64,000 nt of DNA. Source: Veillonellaceae bacterium (GTDB taxonomy: Bacteria; Bacillota; Negativicutes; Veillonellales; Veillonellaceae). Both the position numbers and the translations under genes were made by a program. Below, one piece after another: positions 41,298 through 50,260 of this stretch. The notes under the pieces are model-generated. The model saw only the letters and a list, made by a program, of their open reading frames with translations. It was not told the origin of the DNA and searched no databases. Where the stretch lies: contig CAAFUR010000021.1 of assembly GCA_900766245.1 (NCBI GenBank), forward strand, positions 124,001 through 188,000, in the 5' to 3' direction. Every line of letters starts with the position of its first letter. Position 1 is the stretch's first letter.

Positions 41298-42968
41298 ATG
41301 TTAAGTGATATTGAAATTGCCCAACGGGCACAAATGGAACCTATTGTGGAAATTGCAAAACGATGCAATTTAGCAGAAGATGAATTAGAATTATATGGAA
41401 AATATAAAGCAAAAGTGTCCTTTGATGCGATGGAACGATTACAGGATACACCGAATGGTAAGCTGGTACTAGTTACAGCCATCACACCTACACCAGCAGG
41501 AGAAGGCAAGTCTACCACTACTATCGGATTGACACAAGCTTTACAACAAATTGGTGTGAACAGTATTGCTGTATTGCGCGAACCATCCTTAGGACCAGTA
41601 TTCGGTGTCAAGGGTGGTGCTGCTGGTGGTGGTTATGCGCAGGTAGTGCCAATGGAAGATATTAATCTTCATTTTACAGGGGATATGCATGCCATAACGG
41701 CAGCTAATAACTTGTTATCAGCAATGATTGATAATCATATTTTCCAAGGTAATGCACTACAAATCGATGTGCGTCGTATTAGTTGGAAACGCGTATTAGA
41801 TATGAATGATCGTGCTTTACGTAATGTGGTCATTGGCATGGGTGGCCCTATGAGTGGTGTACCAAGGGAAGATCATTTCATGATTACAGTAGCCTCTGAA
41901 ATCATGGCTATTTTATGCTTGGCTCGTGATTTAGAAGATTTAAAAGCACGATTTGGTCGTATTGTAATTGGTACAAACCTATCTGGAGACCCTGTATTTG
42001 TTCATCAATTAGGTTGTGAAGGAGCGATGGCGTTACTCATGAAAGATGCTATCAAACCTAACTTAGTACAAACGTTAGAACATACACCAGTATTGATCCA
42101 TGGTGGTCCATTTGCGAATATTGCCCATGGATGTAACTCTATCATTGCTACCAAGCTAGGATTAAAATTAGGCGATGTAGTCATTACAGAAGCGGGATTT
42201 GGGGCGGATTTAGGAGCAGAGAAATTCTTACATATTAAGTGTCATTATGGAGATATCTTCCCTGATGCAGTGGTCATCGTAGCCACTATCCGTGCCTTAA
42301 AAATGCATGGAGGAGTGCCAAAATCAGAGTTGACCAAAGAAAATGTAAAAGCACTAGAACGAGGCTTTGTGAATTTAGGGAAACAAATCGCCAATATGAG
42401 AGCCTTTGGGTTACCAGTATTAGTGAGTATTAATAAATTTGCTACGGATACACCAGCTGAAATCGATGCATTATTGCAATTATGTGATCATTACGGTGTA
42501 GATGTAAGCCTTAATGAATGCTGGGAAAAAGGTGGAGCCGGCGGTATTGATATGGCAAAACAAGTGATGGGTATGCTTGAAGGAACAGATATCAAGCCAA
42601 CTGCTTTATACGATGTGAAAGATAGTATTCCTAATAAGTTAACGGCTATTGTAAAAGAAATTTATGGTGGCAATGGTGTAGAATTTACCAGTGCAGCGAA
42701 AAAGCAAATTGCTCAATTGGAAGAATGGGGATTGGCAGACTTACCGGTATGTGTGGCAAAAACACAATATTCCTTAAGTGATAATCCGGAGTTACTAGGA
42801 GCCCCTACAGACTTTACGATTACTGTGCAAGATGTACGAATTGCCAATGGGGCTGGATTTATTGTGTGTCAAACAAGCAATATTATGGTCATGCCAGGGT
42901 TACCGAAACAACCAGCCGCTCTTGGTATGGATGTAACAGCAGAAGGGACTATTAAAGGATTGTTTTAG
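41298..42968 (+). CDS. fhs: Formate--tetrahydrofolate ligase
   Basis: A 556-residue enzyme joining formate, THF and ATP to 10-formyl-THF. ATP loop TPTPAGEGKSTTTIGL, then EPSLGPVFGVKGGAAGGGYAQ (part), and the C-terminal MVMPGLPKQPAA. Full length. AAGGAGGG precedes ATG; a perfect hairpin GTCATGC/GCATGAC (41259-41276) lies in the leader. The cyclodeaminase gene follows directly, so one-carbon units from formiminoglutamate or formate meet here. Confidence 0.97.
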   Translation: MLSDIEIAQRAQMEPIVEIAKRCNLAEDELELYGKYKAKVSFDAMERLQDTPNGKLVLVTAITPTPAGEGKSTTTIGLTQALQQIGVNSIAVLREPSLGPVFGVKGGAAGGGYAQVVPMEDINLHFTGDMHAITAANNLLSAMIDNHIFQGNALQIDVRRISWKRVLDMNDRALRNVVIGMGGPMSGVPREDHFMITVASEIMAILCLARDLEDLKARFGRIVIGTNLSGDPVFVHQLGCEGAMALLMKDAIKPNLVQTLEHTPVLIHGGPFANIAHGCNSIIATKLGLKLGDVVITEAGFGADLGAEKFLHIKCHYGDIFPDAVVIVATIRALKMHGGVPKSELTKENVKALERGFVNLGKQIANMRAFGLPVLVSINKFATDTPAEIDALLQLCDHYGVDVSLNECWEKGGAGGIDMAKQVMGMLEGTDIKPTALYDVKDSIPNKLTAIVKEIYGGNGVEFTSAAKKQIAQLEEWGLADLPVCVAKTQYSLSDNPELLGAPTDFTITVQDVRIANGAGFIVCQTSNIMVMPGLPKQPAALGMDVTAEGTIKGLF

Positions 42969-42976
42969 GAGGAATG

Positions 42977-43597
42977 ATGGAATTACATAACGCATCTGTA
43001 TTAGAGTTTATTCGTGACCTTGGTTCTAGTGCACCAGCCCCAGGAGGTGGCAGTGTGGCGGCGATGAATGGCGCTATGGCGGCCGCTTTAATTGAAATGG
43101 TAGCGAATTTAACAATTGGGAATGCAAAATACGAAGCGGTCCATGAGGAGATGAAGGCTATTCAAAAAGAAGTAAGCCAAGTCAAAGAAGACTTTGTTCA
43201 CTATATTAATAAAGATAGTGCTGCTTTTATGGAGTTAATGGGAGCTTTCAAATTACCAAAAGAAACAGATGAAGAAAAAGTATTTCGTAAAGCTGAAATA
43301 CAACGTACCACGAAACAAGCAGCCTTAGTGCCTTATGAAATTGGTAAATTAGCATATACTTTATTACCCTTGACGGAAACAGTCATTGTAAAAGGAAATA
43401 CCAATGCCATTACGGATGGGATGATTGCTGTGATTAATGCAAGAGCTGCTGTAAAGAGTGCCTTTTTAAATGTGAAAATCAATTTAGGTTCTATACAAGA
43501 TGCAGAGTTTGTGAAACAATTGGCAGATAGCATGGAAGAGATAGAAGCTGTGTTAGATACAGAGGAACAACGATTGTTAGGTCTTGCTAAGGTATAA
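42977..43597 (+). CDS. fchA: Formiminotetrahydrofolate cyclodeaminase
   Basis: A 206-residue all-helical protein of the FTCD C-terminal domain family, with SSAPAPGGGSVAAMNGAMAA at about 17-36. It converts 5-formimino-THF to methenyl-THF and ammonia. Two ATGs are in tandem (42974, 42977); the AGGAGG at 42967 suits the second better. The AGGAGG overlaps the fhs stop codon. With fhs it links histidine, purine or glycine fermentation to the folate pool. Confidence 0.92.
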   Translation: MELHNASVLEFIRDLGSSAPAPGGGSVAAMNGAMAAALIEMVANLTIGNAKYEAVHEEMKAIQKEVSQVKEDFVHYINKDSAAFMELMGAFKLPKETDEEKVFRKAEIQRTTKQAALVPYEIGKLAYTLLPLTETVIVKGNTNAITDGMIAVINARAAVKSAFLNVKINLGSIQDAEFVKQLADSMEEIEAVLDTEEQRLLGLAKV

Positions 43598-43627
43598 GAC
43601 CGATCACAATGAAATGAAGGAAATCAT

Positions 43628-46600
43628 ATGGGGATAGAAATTCATTTATTAGGGACACCACGGATACAAGTAGATGGGAAAGATATCTTTTTTACCTATG
43701 GAAAAGTACAAGCGCTCATTTATTATATGGTGGTAAAAGGAGTAGCCCTCCGAGATGAAATTAGCGGTTTATTGTGGCCGGAAAAATCGGAGGTCAATGC
43801 CAGAAAAAACTTAAGAAATGCCATTTATGAGGCAAAAAAGCTATTGGGGGCAGATGTATTTGTATCACCGAGGAACGCTGTATTACAATGGAATCCTACG
43901 GCACATATCTATGTGGATGTACATCAATTTCAAAGGAACCCTAAACAATATATAGATATTTACAAAGGGGAATTTTTACAAGGATTTTATGTAAAAGATG
44001 CAGTGGCTTATGAAGATTGGTATTTAGGGGAACGAAGTCGTCTTAAATCTATGTACATGGAGGCGGTCTATGATTTAGTAGATGCAGGGATTGAGGAAAA
44101 AAATATCGCCTGTATTGAGCGATATATTCCTGTCCTATTGTCCTATGACCCCTATAACGAAGAGCGGTTTAGTGCGATTTTGGAACTGATTATGAGCCAA
44201 GGTTTCACGACCATGGGGAAACAGTTATACCATCAACTACAATGTATTTACGCAGATGATTTAGATGAAAGTGTACCTAACTCTCTTCGAGAAGCCATGC
44301 ATTTATCAAAAGTGCAAAAGCAAGAGGCAGTATCCTTTGTAGAACATACGATGTTGAAGGGCCGTGATGCAGAAGCAGGAGAGGTGCAGAAGTATTTGCA
44401 CTTCTTTGAAGATACTCCCTTAGCTTTGCGTATCACAGGAGACACTGGAAGCGGTAAAACGAGTCTCGTAGAATATATACGAGATAAAGTAGAGCCCTAT
44501 CGATGCGTGTTAGATAGCCAATGTTATGAAGAGGAACAAGGCTTGCTATTGCATGCGTGGATTCCTATTGTGGGAAAGATACTTGAAGAAATCGAATTAC
44601 AAGGTCTGGAAAAGATCGAATTACGGCGTATTTATGAAATCTTTCCACAGTTAGATCGACGTATGGCTCGAGACTTGGGCTTTTTAGAAGTAACGGAAGC
44701 ATTGCCTTTTGATGTAGTGTACCAAGCAGTATCAAATCTGCTAGAACAGGTGTCGGAAGAAATTCCTTTTACATTGATTTTTGAGGATGTGCAATGGATG
44801 GACTCTTTAAGTTTTTCTTTATTGAGTTTATTGCTGTTACATCATAGGTCTGAACGTCTTATGATCATTGTCACTGACGTAGAGGAAGTAAAAGGCATGC
44901 ATCAACGAACCTTGCAAAGTTTAGAACAGCAGAAAGCATTGCAAAGTATTTCCTTGTTGCCTTTACCAGATGAACGGATGCGAGCTTTTATCTTAGACCG
45001 AGAACCTACGTTACAGGACACAGATATAGTGGATCAATTAGTGGAAGTCAGTCGAGGCAATCTGTTAGTGCTGATAGAAAGTATGCAACTATGGAAAGAA
45101 TATGGTTCTATTTATGGTTTGACTAAAGATATGGAACTGCTCTACAGTAAGAAATGCGATACTTTATCTGAAGAAGAGCGTAAATTGGCGGAGTTTATCA
45201 GTTTATTCTATAATGAAGCACCATTAGGGATGATTGAACAATATATGGGCTTGGACAAACTACGTCTGTTGCAAACTTTAGAAGAGTTGGAAAGAAAAGG
45301 ATTCATTGATTACCGTACACAACATGGTGAAGTGCAATATAGTTTAAAGCAATTCAAGTGCAAAGAGTATTTACGAGATCAAATGGCTATCGATCGCCGT
45401 CAAATTTTGCATGCCTATTTGGGAGAAGCCTGGGAAAAACGGTTAACACACTCCAAGGAAGATATGATTCGCTATAAGCAACTAGAATTTCATTTCCGTG
45501 AAGCAGGACAATACCAAAAAGCTTTAATGTATAAATTAAAATCTTTTATGCATTATTTAAACTTTAATAAAGATGCCTCTCCAGAACTTGGCGTAGGGGA
45601 ATTATCTTCTGTCTATGCAGGGTATTTTATGGGAGAAGTAACGGGTAAAGCCTTGCAGGAAATAGAAGATGAGTTAGCTCATGTGTACACATTGTATGGA
45701 GATGTGCCAGAGGTGCGGGCCTTAGAATTGCCTTACCTATACGGAGCAGGCAAATATTACATGAGTATCGGTGATAAGGAGCGAGGTTTAGGATACTTTC
45801 AAGAATTATTAGAGGAAAGTACGGAACAAGAAGCATCGAATTATAAGTTGAAAGCTTATAAAGAGATGATTTATTATCACTTGCAAATGCGTCATATTCT
45901 AGAGATACATCAATATACCACAAAGGCTCTTGCGTTGGCAGAGCAGTACCATTTCAAAAAGGAGATTGGGGTTATATTAAGACTGAAAGCGTTGGCTTTC
46001 ATTATGGAAGGTCAGCCAGAACAGGCCATTCCTCTCCTAGAGGAATCTATACGCTTATTCTCGGTAACCCAAACTGTGGCTCGTAGATATGCTATCAATA
46101 TCGCAGCTGCTTACAACTACTTAGGAGATATTGAAAAAAGTCAGTCTCGTCTAGAGACGGCATTAGAGATGTATCAAAAAGTACTGGACTATTGTGATCA
46201 AACGGAACTATATAGTTCATGGATTGTATTTGCCACCAATGCGGGTATGACAGCTTTTGCATTGCAGCAATATGAATTAGCATTTACCTATTTTCAAAAG
46301 TCCTATGAATTATGCTTGCAATATACCATAAGTCGACGGAGACCGACTATTGAGGCATACCTTGGTTTGTTAGCCCGAATTAAAGGAGATACGCAGACAG
46401 CTGTATCCTATTTGGAATCTGCCCAATCTCATGGTGTAGTAGAGCAACATGGACAAGAAGTTGGTCGTGTGCATTGGGCTATTTGTTTCCTCAAAACTGA
46501 GTATCCTAGTGCAGAGGTGGATCAAGCTTTTTCTAAAAGTTTGGCTACCTATGGTACAATAGCATTGCAACAATTAGACGGCTATGGAGATGTATGGGAA

Positions 46601-46636
46601 CGAACGTACCTGGAACAGTTGCTCCAAGCTGAGTAA
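43628..46636 (+). CDS. SARP-type transcriptional activator with BTAD, AAA ATPase and TPR domains
   Basis: A 1002-residue signal-transduction ATPase. Residues 1-95 form an OmpR-like winged helix (RDEISGLLWPEKSEVNARKN and onward) and 97-240 a bacterial transcriptional activation domain. About 245-500 is an AAA/STAND ATPase with Walker A GDTGSGKTS (271-279) and Walker B TLIFEDVQWMD (382-392). The rest is TPR-like helices. It follows fchA by 30 bases and precedes the YuiF-like transporter by 22 bases, so it likely controls this local set. The inducer is unknown. Confidence 0.87.
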   Translation: MGIEIHLLGTPRIQVDGKDIFFTYGKVQALIYYMVVKGVALRDEISGLLWPEKSEVNARKNLRNAIYEAKKLLGADVFVSPRNAVLQWNPTAHIYVDVHQFQRNPKQYIDIYKGEFLQGFYVKDAVAYEDWYLGERSRLKSMYMEAVYDLVDAGIEEKNIACIERYIPVLLSYDPYNEERFSAILELIMSQGFTTMGKQLYHQLQCIYADDLDESVPNSLREAMHLSKVQKQEAVSFVEHTMLKGRDAEAGEVQKYLHFFEDTPLALRITGDTGSGKTSLVEYIRDKVEPYRCVLDSQCYEEEQGLLLHAWIPIVGKILEEIELQGLEKIELRRIYEIFPQLDRRMARDLGFLEVTEALPFDVVYQAVSNLLEQVSEEIPFTLIFEDVQWMDSLSFSLLSLLLLHHRSERLMIIVTDVEEVKGMHQRTLQSLEQQKALQSISLLPLPDERMRAFILDREPTLQDTDIVDQLVEVSRGNLLVLIESMQLWKEYGSIYGLTKDMELLYSKKCDTLSEEERKLAEFISLFYNEAPLGMIEQYMGLDKLRLLQTLEELERKGFIDYRTQHGEVQYSLKQFKCKEYLRDQMAIDRRQILHAYLGEAWEKRLTHSKEDMIRYKQLEFHFREAGQYQKALMYKLKSFMHYLNFNKDASPELGVGELSSVYAGYFMGEVTGKALQEIEDELAHVYTLYGDVPEVRALELPYLYGAGKYYMSIGDKERGLGYFQELLEESTEQEASNYKLKAYKEMIYYHLQMRHILEIHQYTTKALALAEQYHFKKEIGVILRLKALAFIMEGQPEQAIPLLEESIRLFSVTQTVARRYAINIAAAYNYLGDIEKSQSRLETALEMYQKVLDYCDQTELYSSWIVFATNAGMTAFALQQYELAFTYFQKSYELCLQYTISRRRPTIEAYLGLLARIKGDTQTAVSYLESAQSHGVVEQHGQEVGRVHWAICFLKTEYPSAEVDQAFSKSLATYGTIALQQLDGYGDVWERTYLEQLLQAE

Positions 46637-46658
46637 GTACAAAAGAAGGAGATCCTAA

Positions 46659-47960
46659 ATGGATATAGTGTTAAACCCCATAGTGCTATCAGTCATCGCC
46701 ATGTCGATTCTGTGTTTGCTACGATTTAACGTGTTGTTATCGGTTATCGTAGCTTCCTTAGTGGCAGGCCTAGCAGGAGGGATGACGGTAACTACTACGA
46801 TTGAGTCATTAATCGGTGGTATGGGTGGCAATTCGGAAACTGCATTTAGTTATATTTTACTGGGAGCCTTAGCCATTGTCATTGGACGGTCTGGGCTAGC
46901 TACAGTTGTTACCAAGAAGATTACTAATATTGTAGGTACGAAAAAAGTAGCATTTACCTTGCTCATCGCTTTCGTAGCATGTTTTTCGCAAAACTTAATT
47001 CCTGTGCATATTGCCTTCATTCCTATTTTAATTCCGCCCCTATTAGTGGTGATGAATCGAATGAAATTAGATCGTAGAGCGGTGGCATGCGCCTTAACAT
47101 TTGGTTTGAAAGCACCGTATGTATCTTTGCCAGTTGGCTTTGGATTACTGTTTATGACTATTATAAAAGATCAAATGGTAGCGAACGGTGTGAATGTATC
47201 GATTTCTGATATAGCTTCTGTCATGTGGATTGGTGGTATATCCATGGTGGTAGGATTATTGCTTGCCATTGTGTATTATAGTCGAAGTCGTGAGTATGAA
47301 GATATTGCGGTGGTGCAAGAAGAATCTACAGAGCATACAACTCGTATGACGGCGGATTGTTGGAAAGGATTAGCAGGAGCAGCAGTGGCTTTTGTGGCAC
47401 AACTGTATTTTAAATCTTTACCAATTGGTGCGTTGGCAGGGTTAGCTGTATTCTTTGCTACAGGTCTTATCAAATGGTCTAAAATGGATGAAGATGTGGA
47501 TGGTGGTATTCGCATGATGGGGACCATAGCCTTTGTCATGTTGATAGCCGCAGGCTATGCAAATGTATTGCGAGAAACAAACTCTGTAGAGCATTTAGTG
47601 ACAGCCACAGTATCTATTATTGATTCCAAACTAGTGGGGGCTATCGTGATGCTTATCGTTGGCTTGCTCATTACTATGGGTATCGGTACATCTTTTGGTA
47701 CCATTCCGGTCATTGCATCCATATATATTCCTATGGGATTACATTTAGGTTTTTCAGTACCGGCTATCATCTTATTAATCGGTATAGCAGCTGCATTAGG
47801 GGATGCGGGATCACCTGCATCGGATTCTACATTGGGACCTACATCGGGGCTTAATGCAGATGGACAACACAATCATATATGGGATACTTGCGTGCCCACA
47901 TTTATATTTTATGACATTACCTTGCTAGTAGGTGGTGTTGTAGGGGCATTGCTGTTATAA
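46659..47960 (+). CDS. NhaC-superfamily transporter, YuiF-like (predicted histidine)
   Basis: A 433-residue polytopic protein of about eleven helices, matching the YuiF group of the NhaC superfamily, predicted to carry histidine. Conserved stretches: FSQNLIPVHIAFIPILIPPLL, TFGLKAPYVSLPVGFG and GDAGSPASDSTLGPTSGLN. Near fchA, which handles the formimino group of histidine breakdown, and next to a large regulator, a histidine or formiminoglutamate role is a reasonable inference. Ends at a terminator. Confidence 0.83.
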   Translation: MDIVLNPIVLSVIAMSILCLLRFNVLLSVIVASLVAGLAGGMTVTTTIESLIGGMGGNSETAFSYILLGALAIVIGRSGLATVVTKKITNIVGTKKVAFTLLIAFVACFSQNLIPVHIAFIPILIPPLLVVMNRMKLDRRAVACALTFGLKAPYVSLPVGFGLLFMTIIKDQMVANGVNVSISDIASVMWIGGISMVVGLLLAIVYYSRSREYEDIAVVQEESTEHTTRMTADCWKGLAGAAVAFVAQLYFKSLPIGALAGLAVFFATGLIKWSKMDEDVDGGIRMMGTIAFVMLIAAGYANVLRETNSVEHLVTATVSIIDSKLVGAIVMLIVGLLITMGIGTSFGTIPVIASIYIPMGLHLGFSVPAIILLIGIAAALGDAGSPASDSTLGPTSGLNADGQHNHIWDTCVPTFIFYDITLLVGGVVGALLL

Positions 47961-47965
47961 TACAA

Positions 47966-48012
47966 AAAGGACTGTGGTAAAATGTAGAAATACGTTTTAC
48001 TGCAGTCCTTTA
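47966..48012 (+). terminator. Terminator after the YuiF-like gene
   Basis: AAGGACTGTGGTAAAA pairs with TTTTACTGCAGTCCTT. A member of the GGRCTGTAAC-like hairpin family. Confidence 0.82.
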
Positions 48013-48093
48013 TAGTATAGAATTAGTATAAGAATGATTGTGTTTCTGGTACAGATTGAGTGGAATAAAGAATAGGACGATGTACACAATAAA

Positions 48094-48243
48094 TTAATTA
48101 AATAGAGCGAGCAAGAAATATCCAAGTACGATGAGAACAATAATGAACAGAATTAAAGAAAAAGCAAAAATGCCGATAGATTCGAATAACATAAATACAG
48201 TATCGATGAAAGAGATAAGGGTAGATAGAAAAAATTTAAACAT
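48094..48243 (-). CDS. Small membrane protein
   Basis: A 49-residue minus-strand protein with two or one long hydrophobic segments (MFESIG..FIIVLIVLGYFLLAL) and no recognised family. I start at 48243, preceded by GGAG at 7-base spacing. It stands alone between the YuiF terminator and tRNA-Lys. Confidence 0.6.
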   Translation of the reverse strand: MFKFFLSTLISFIDTVFMLFESIGIFAFSLILFIIVLIVLGYFLLALFN

Positions 48244-48287
48244 GGGGTTACTCCGTGAACTGCGTGTATTTTTCAATTAATCAAGTA

Positions 48288-48309
48288 AGCTGGGGTCAAG
48301 CTGGGGTCA
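48288..48309 (+). repeat. Exact tandem 11-mer
   Basis: AGCTGGGGTCA occurs twice head to tail, 75 bases beyond the tRNA-Lys 3' end. Purpose unknown. Confidence 0.7.
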
Positions 48310-48345
48310 ACTCGAAAAAGTTACGTCAATCAATTATAGTGTTAC

Positions 48346-48376
48346 AAAACAAAAGAACCGCACTGTTGTACGGTTC
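48346..48376 (-). terminator. Terminator of tRNA-Lys
   Basis: On the minus strand AGAACCG / CGGTTCT with a 10-base loop, followed by TTTTG and more T. Confidence 0.82.
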
Positions 48377-48382
48377 TAGGCG

Positions 48383-48458
48383 TGGTGGAACACCAGGGGT
48401 TCGAACCCTGGACCCTCTGATTAAGAGTCAGATGCTCTGCCAGCTGAGCTAGTGTTCC
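48383..48458 (-). tRNA. tRNA-Lys (CTT)
   Basis: A 76-base minus-strand cloverleaf: acceptor GGAACAC/GTGTTCC, anticodon loop CTCTTAA (anticodon CTT), T-loop TTCGAAC and encoded CCA. Its promoter TTTACA-17-TATAAT lies at 48486-48514 on the minus strand. Confidence 0.96.
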
Positions 48459-48485
48459 ATAAGACGAGATAAATTATGTTTTTAT

Positions 48486-48514
48486 TATAGACCTATCATT
48501 CAAATTTGTAAACG
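48486..48514 (-). promoter_or_regulatory. Promoter of tRNA-Lys
   Basis: On the minus strand TTTACA, 17 bases, TATAAT, 28 bases before the tRNA. Confidence 0.78.
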
Positions 48515-48575
48515 AAAAATTTATAATTTACATAGGTAACTGCTTGCTATTTACGAGGTTCTATGTAATAATAGA

Positions 48576-48602
48576 GGAGTCAGGAATTGCCTGGCTTTTT
48601 TA
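48576..48602 (+). terminator. Hairpin with T7 upstream of rpmG
   Basis: GTCAGG-AATT-GCCTGGC followed by T7. No gene ends just before it on this strand, so it may end a short RNA or protect the ribosomal operon from read-through. Confidence 0.7.
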
Positions 48603-48698
48603 GATTGCATTTGACATAGGCTTCCACTTGTGGTAGTCTATACTAGTATGTTTATGAAGTAATAGCCGTCTAGGCACTTTAAAGAGAGGTGTAAACTG

Positions 48699-48848
48699 AT
48701 GCGTAACGCAGTAACTATGGCTTGTACTGAATGCAAGCAACGTAACTATCAGACAAACAAAAACAAAAAAAATAACCCAGATCGTATTGAAATGAATAAA
48801 TTCTGTAAATTCTGTGGTAAACACACGTTACACCGTGAAACAAAATAA
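48699..48848 (+). CDS. rpmG: Large ribosomal subunit protein bL33
   Basis: A 49-residue protein. The zinc-ribbon Cys pairs CTEC and CKFC are both present, so this is the Cys-containing (zinc-binding) form. The text MRNAVTMACTECKQRNY and NKNKKNNPDRIEMNKF is typical. GAGAGGTG precedes the ATG. It leads the rpmG-secE-nusG unit, the usual order in Firmicutes. A TTGACA at 48611 has a TATACT 22 bases on, a non-ideal spacing. Confidence 0.96.
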   Translation: MRNAVTMACTECKQRNYQTNKNKKNNPDRIEMNKFCKFCGKHTLHRETK

Positions 48849-48884
48849 TTGTTAATTATTTGTTGACGTGAGGAATGTGATATC

Positions 48885-49109
48885 ATGGCAGGAACTAATT
48901 CAAAAGCTCAAGCACAACAAAATGGTAACGGTAAATTCGTTCGTGAAGTGCGCTCTGAGCTCAAGAAAGTAGTCTGGCCTACAAAAAAAGAGCTTGTGAA
49001 CTATACGATTGCCGTATTTGTAGCAGTAATTTTAATTTCTGTTATTATTGGTATCGTTGACACAGTATTTGCAGAACTTTTTAAATTGTTAAAGAGTGCT
49101 GTAAGGTAG
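48885..49109 (+). CDS. secE: Preprotein translocase subunit SecE
   Basis: A 74-residue protein with one C-terminal transmembrane helix (TIAVFVAVILISVIIGIVD). The conserved cytoplasmic FVREVRSELKKVVWPTKKEL precedes it. It clamps SecY in the translocon. Starts 36 bases after rpmG and ends 12 bases before nusG. Confidence 0.95.
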   Translation: MAGTNSKAQAQQNGNGKFVREVRSELKKVVWPTKKELVNYTIAVFVAVILISVIIGIVDTVFAELFKLLKSAVR

Positions 49110-49121
49110 GAGGCTTTTTTA

Positions 49122-49658
49122 ATGGGAACAGATAAAAAGTGGTATGTCTTACATACTTACTCAGGCTACGAAAACAAAGTAAAAACCACCTTGGAGTTGA
49201 AAGTTCAAGCGATGGGAATGGAAGATGTGATTTCACGCATCTTGATCCCAATGGAAGATGAAATCGATGAAAAAGATGGCGTAAAAAAAGTAGTAAAACG
49301 CAAAGTCTTTCCAGGCTATGTGCTGGTAGAAATGGAAGTGAATGACGAATCTTGGTATGTGGTGCGTAATACACCAGGTGTTACAGGATTTGTTGGTTCT
49401 GTAACAAAACCAGTGCCACTATCTGATTCTGAAGTAGCCTATATCTTGAAGTCTCAAGGTTTAGACCAAGAACCAGTACAAACTCTTGATGTTGAAGTAG
49501 GAGAAACTGTCCGAATTACATCCGGTGCCTTTGAAGATAGAACAGGCGTTATTACTGAAATCAATCACGATCATGCAAAACTACGTTTGAATGTAGAGAT
49601 GTTTAATCGTGAAACCCCAGTAGAGGTAGAATATTCTCAAGTTGAGAAGATTCTTTAA
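49122..49658 (+). CDS. nusG: Transcription termination/antitermination protein NusG
   Basis: A 178-residue protein with the NGN domain (KKWYVLHTYSGYENKVKTTL at the N-terminus, FPGYVLVEM) and the C-terminal KOW domain (VGETVRITSGAFEDRTGVI). It binds RNA polymerase and controls pausing and coupling with ribosomes. Confidence 0.97.
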   Translation: MGTDKKWYVLHTYSGYENKVKTTLELKVQAMGMEDVISRILIPMEDEIDEKDGVKKVVKRKVFPGYVLVEMEVNDESWYVVRNTPGVTGFVGSVTKPVPLSDSEVAYILKSQGLDQEPVQTLDVEVGETVRITSGAFEDRTGVITEINHDHAKLRLNVEMFNRETPVEVEYSQVEKIL

Positions 49659-49703
49659 TATATTATATAACTCTAACCTTTTTAGGCGGCCGGGAGGTTG
49701 CCA

Positions 49704-49736
49704 GTGGGAGGGGCAATTTCGCTCCGTTACCACCAC
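49704..49736 (+). promoter_or_regulatory. L1-site-like leader hairpin before rplK
   Basis: GTGGGAGG followed by CTCCGTTACCAC forms a short hairpin with an unpaired bulge. The same elements recur before rplA (50219-50246). Such structures mimic the rRNA site bound by ribosomal protein L1; binding here is inference. Confidence 0.55.
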
Positions 49737-49763
49737 ATTTTGACGCAAGGAGGTGTAATCACC

Positions 49764-50189
49764 ATGGCTAAAAAAGTTAGTAAAGTTGTGAAATTACAGT
49801 GCGAGGCTGGTAAAGCGAGTCCAGCGCCACCGATTGGTCCAGCTTTGGGTCAAGCAGGTGTTAACATCATGGGCTTCGTTAAAGAATTTAACGAAAGAAC
49901 AGCTCAACAAGCTGGTCTTATCATCCCAGTTGTTATTACTGTATACGAAGATAGAAGCTTCACTTTCATCACAAAAACTCCACCAGCTGCAGTTTTATTG
50001 AAAAAAGCAGCAGGTATCCCAAAAGGATCTGGAGTACCTAACCGTGATAAAGTAGCTAAAGTTGGTCGCGATAAAGTTCGTGAAATCGCTGAACTTAAAA
50101 TGCCTGACCTAAATGCTAACACTGTTGAGCAAGCTATGCGTATGGTAGAAGGTACTGCACGCAGCATGGGCATTGAAATCGTTGATTAA
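49764..50189 (+). CDS. rplK: Large ribosomal subunit protein uL11
   Basis: A 141-residue protein: KKVSKVVKLQCEAGKASPAP, PPIGPALGQAGVNIMGFVKE (part), and a Pro-rich N-domain with the C-domain RNA-binding region VGRDKVREIAELK. It binds the GTPase-associated centre of 23S rRNA. I use ATG 49764 after AAGGAGG; the 22-residue upstream extension from 49698 overlaps the leader hairpin. Confidence 0.98.
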   Translation: MAKKVSKVVKLQCEAGKASPAPPIGPALGQAGVNIMGFVKEFNERTAQQAGLIIPVVITVYEDRSFTFITKTPPAAVLLKKAAGIPKGSGVPNRDKVAKVGRDKVREIAELKMPDLNANTVEQAMRMVEGTARSMGIEIVD

Positions 50190-50218
50190 TTAGCGTACGG
50201 TATGTGACTCACATATCG

Positions 50219-50246
50219 GTGGGAGGGACATCCCGTTACACCACAT
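50219..50246 (+). promoter_or_regulatory. L1-site-like leader hairpin before rplA
   Basis: GGTGGGAGGGACATCCCGTT continues to ACACCAC. Shape and sequence match the element before rplK, so both genes may be controlled by L1. Confidence 0.55.
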
Positions 50247-50260
50247 AAGGAGGAATAAAA

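Noticed and set aside
48255..48452. 65-codon plus-strand ORF overlapping tRNA-Lys
   Set aside because: Includes the tRNA on the opposite strand and no ribosome site.
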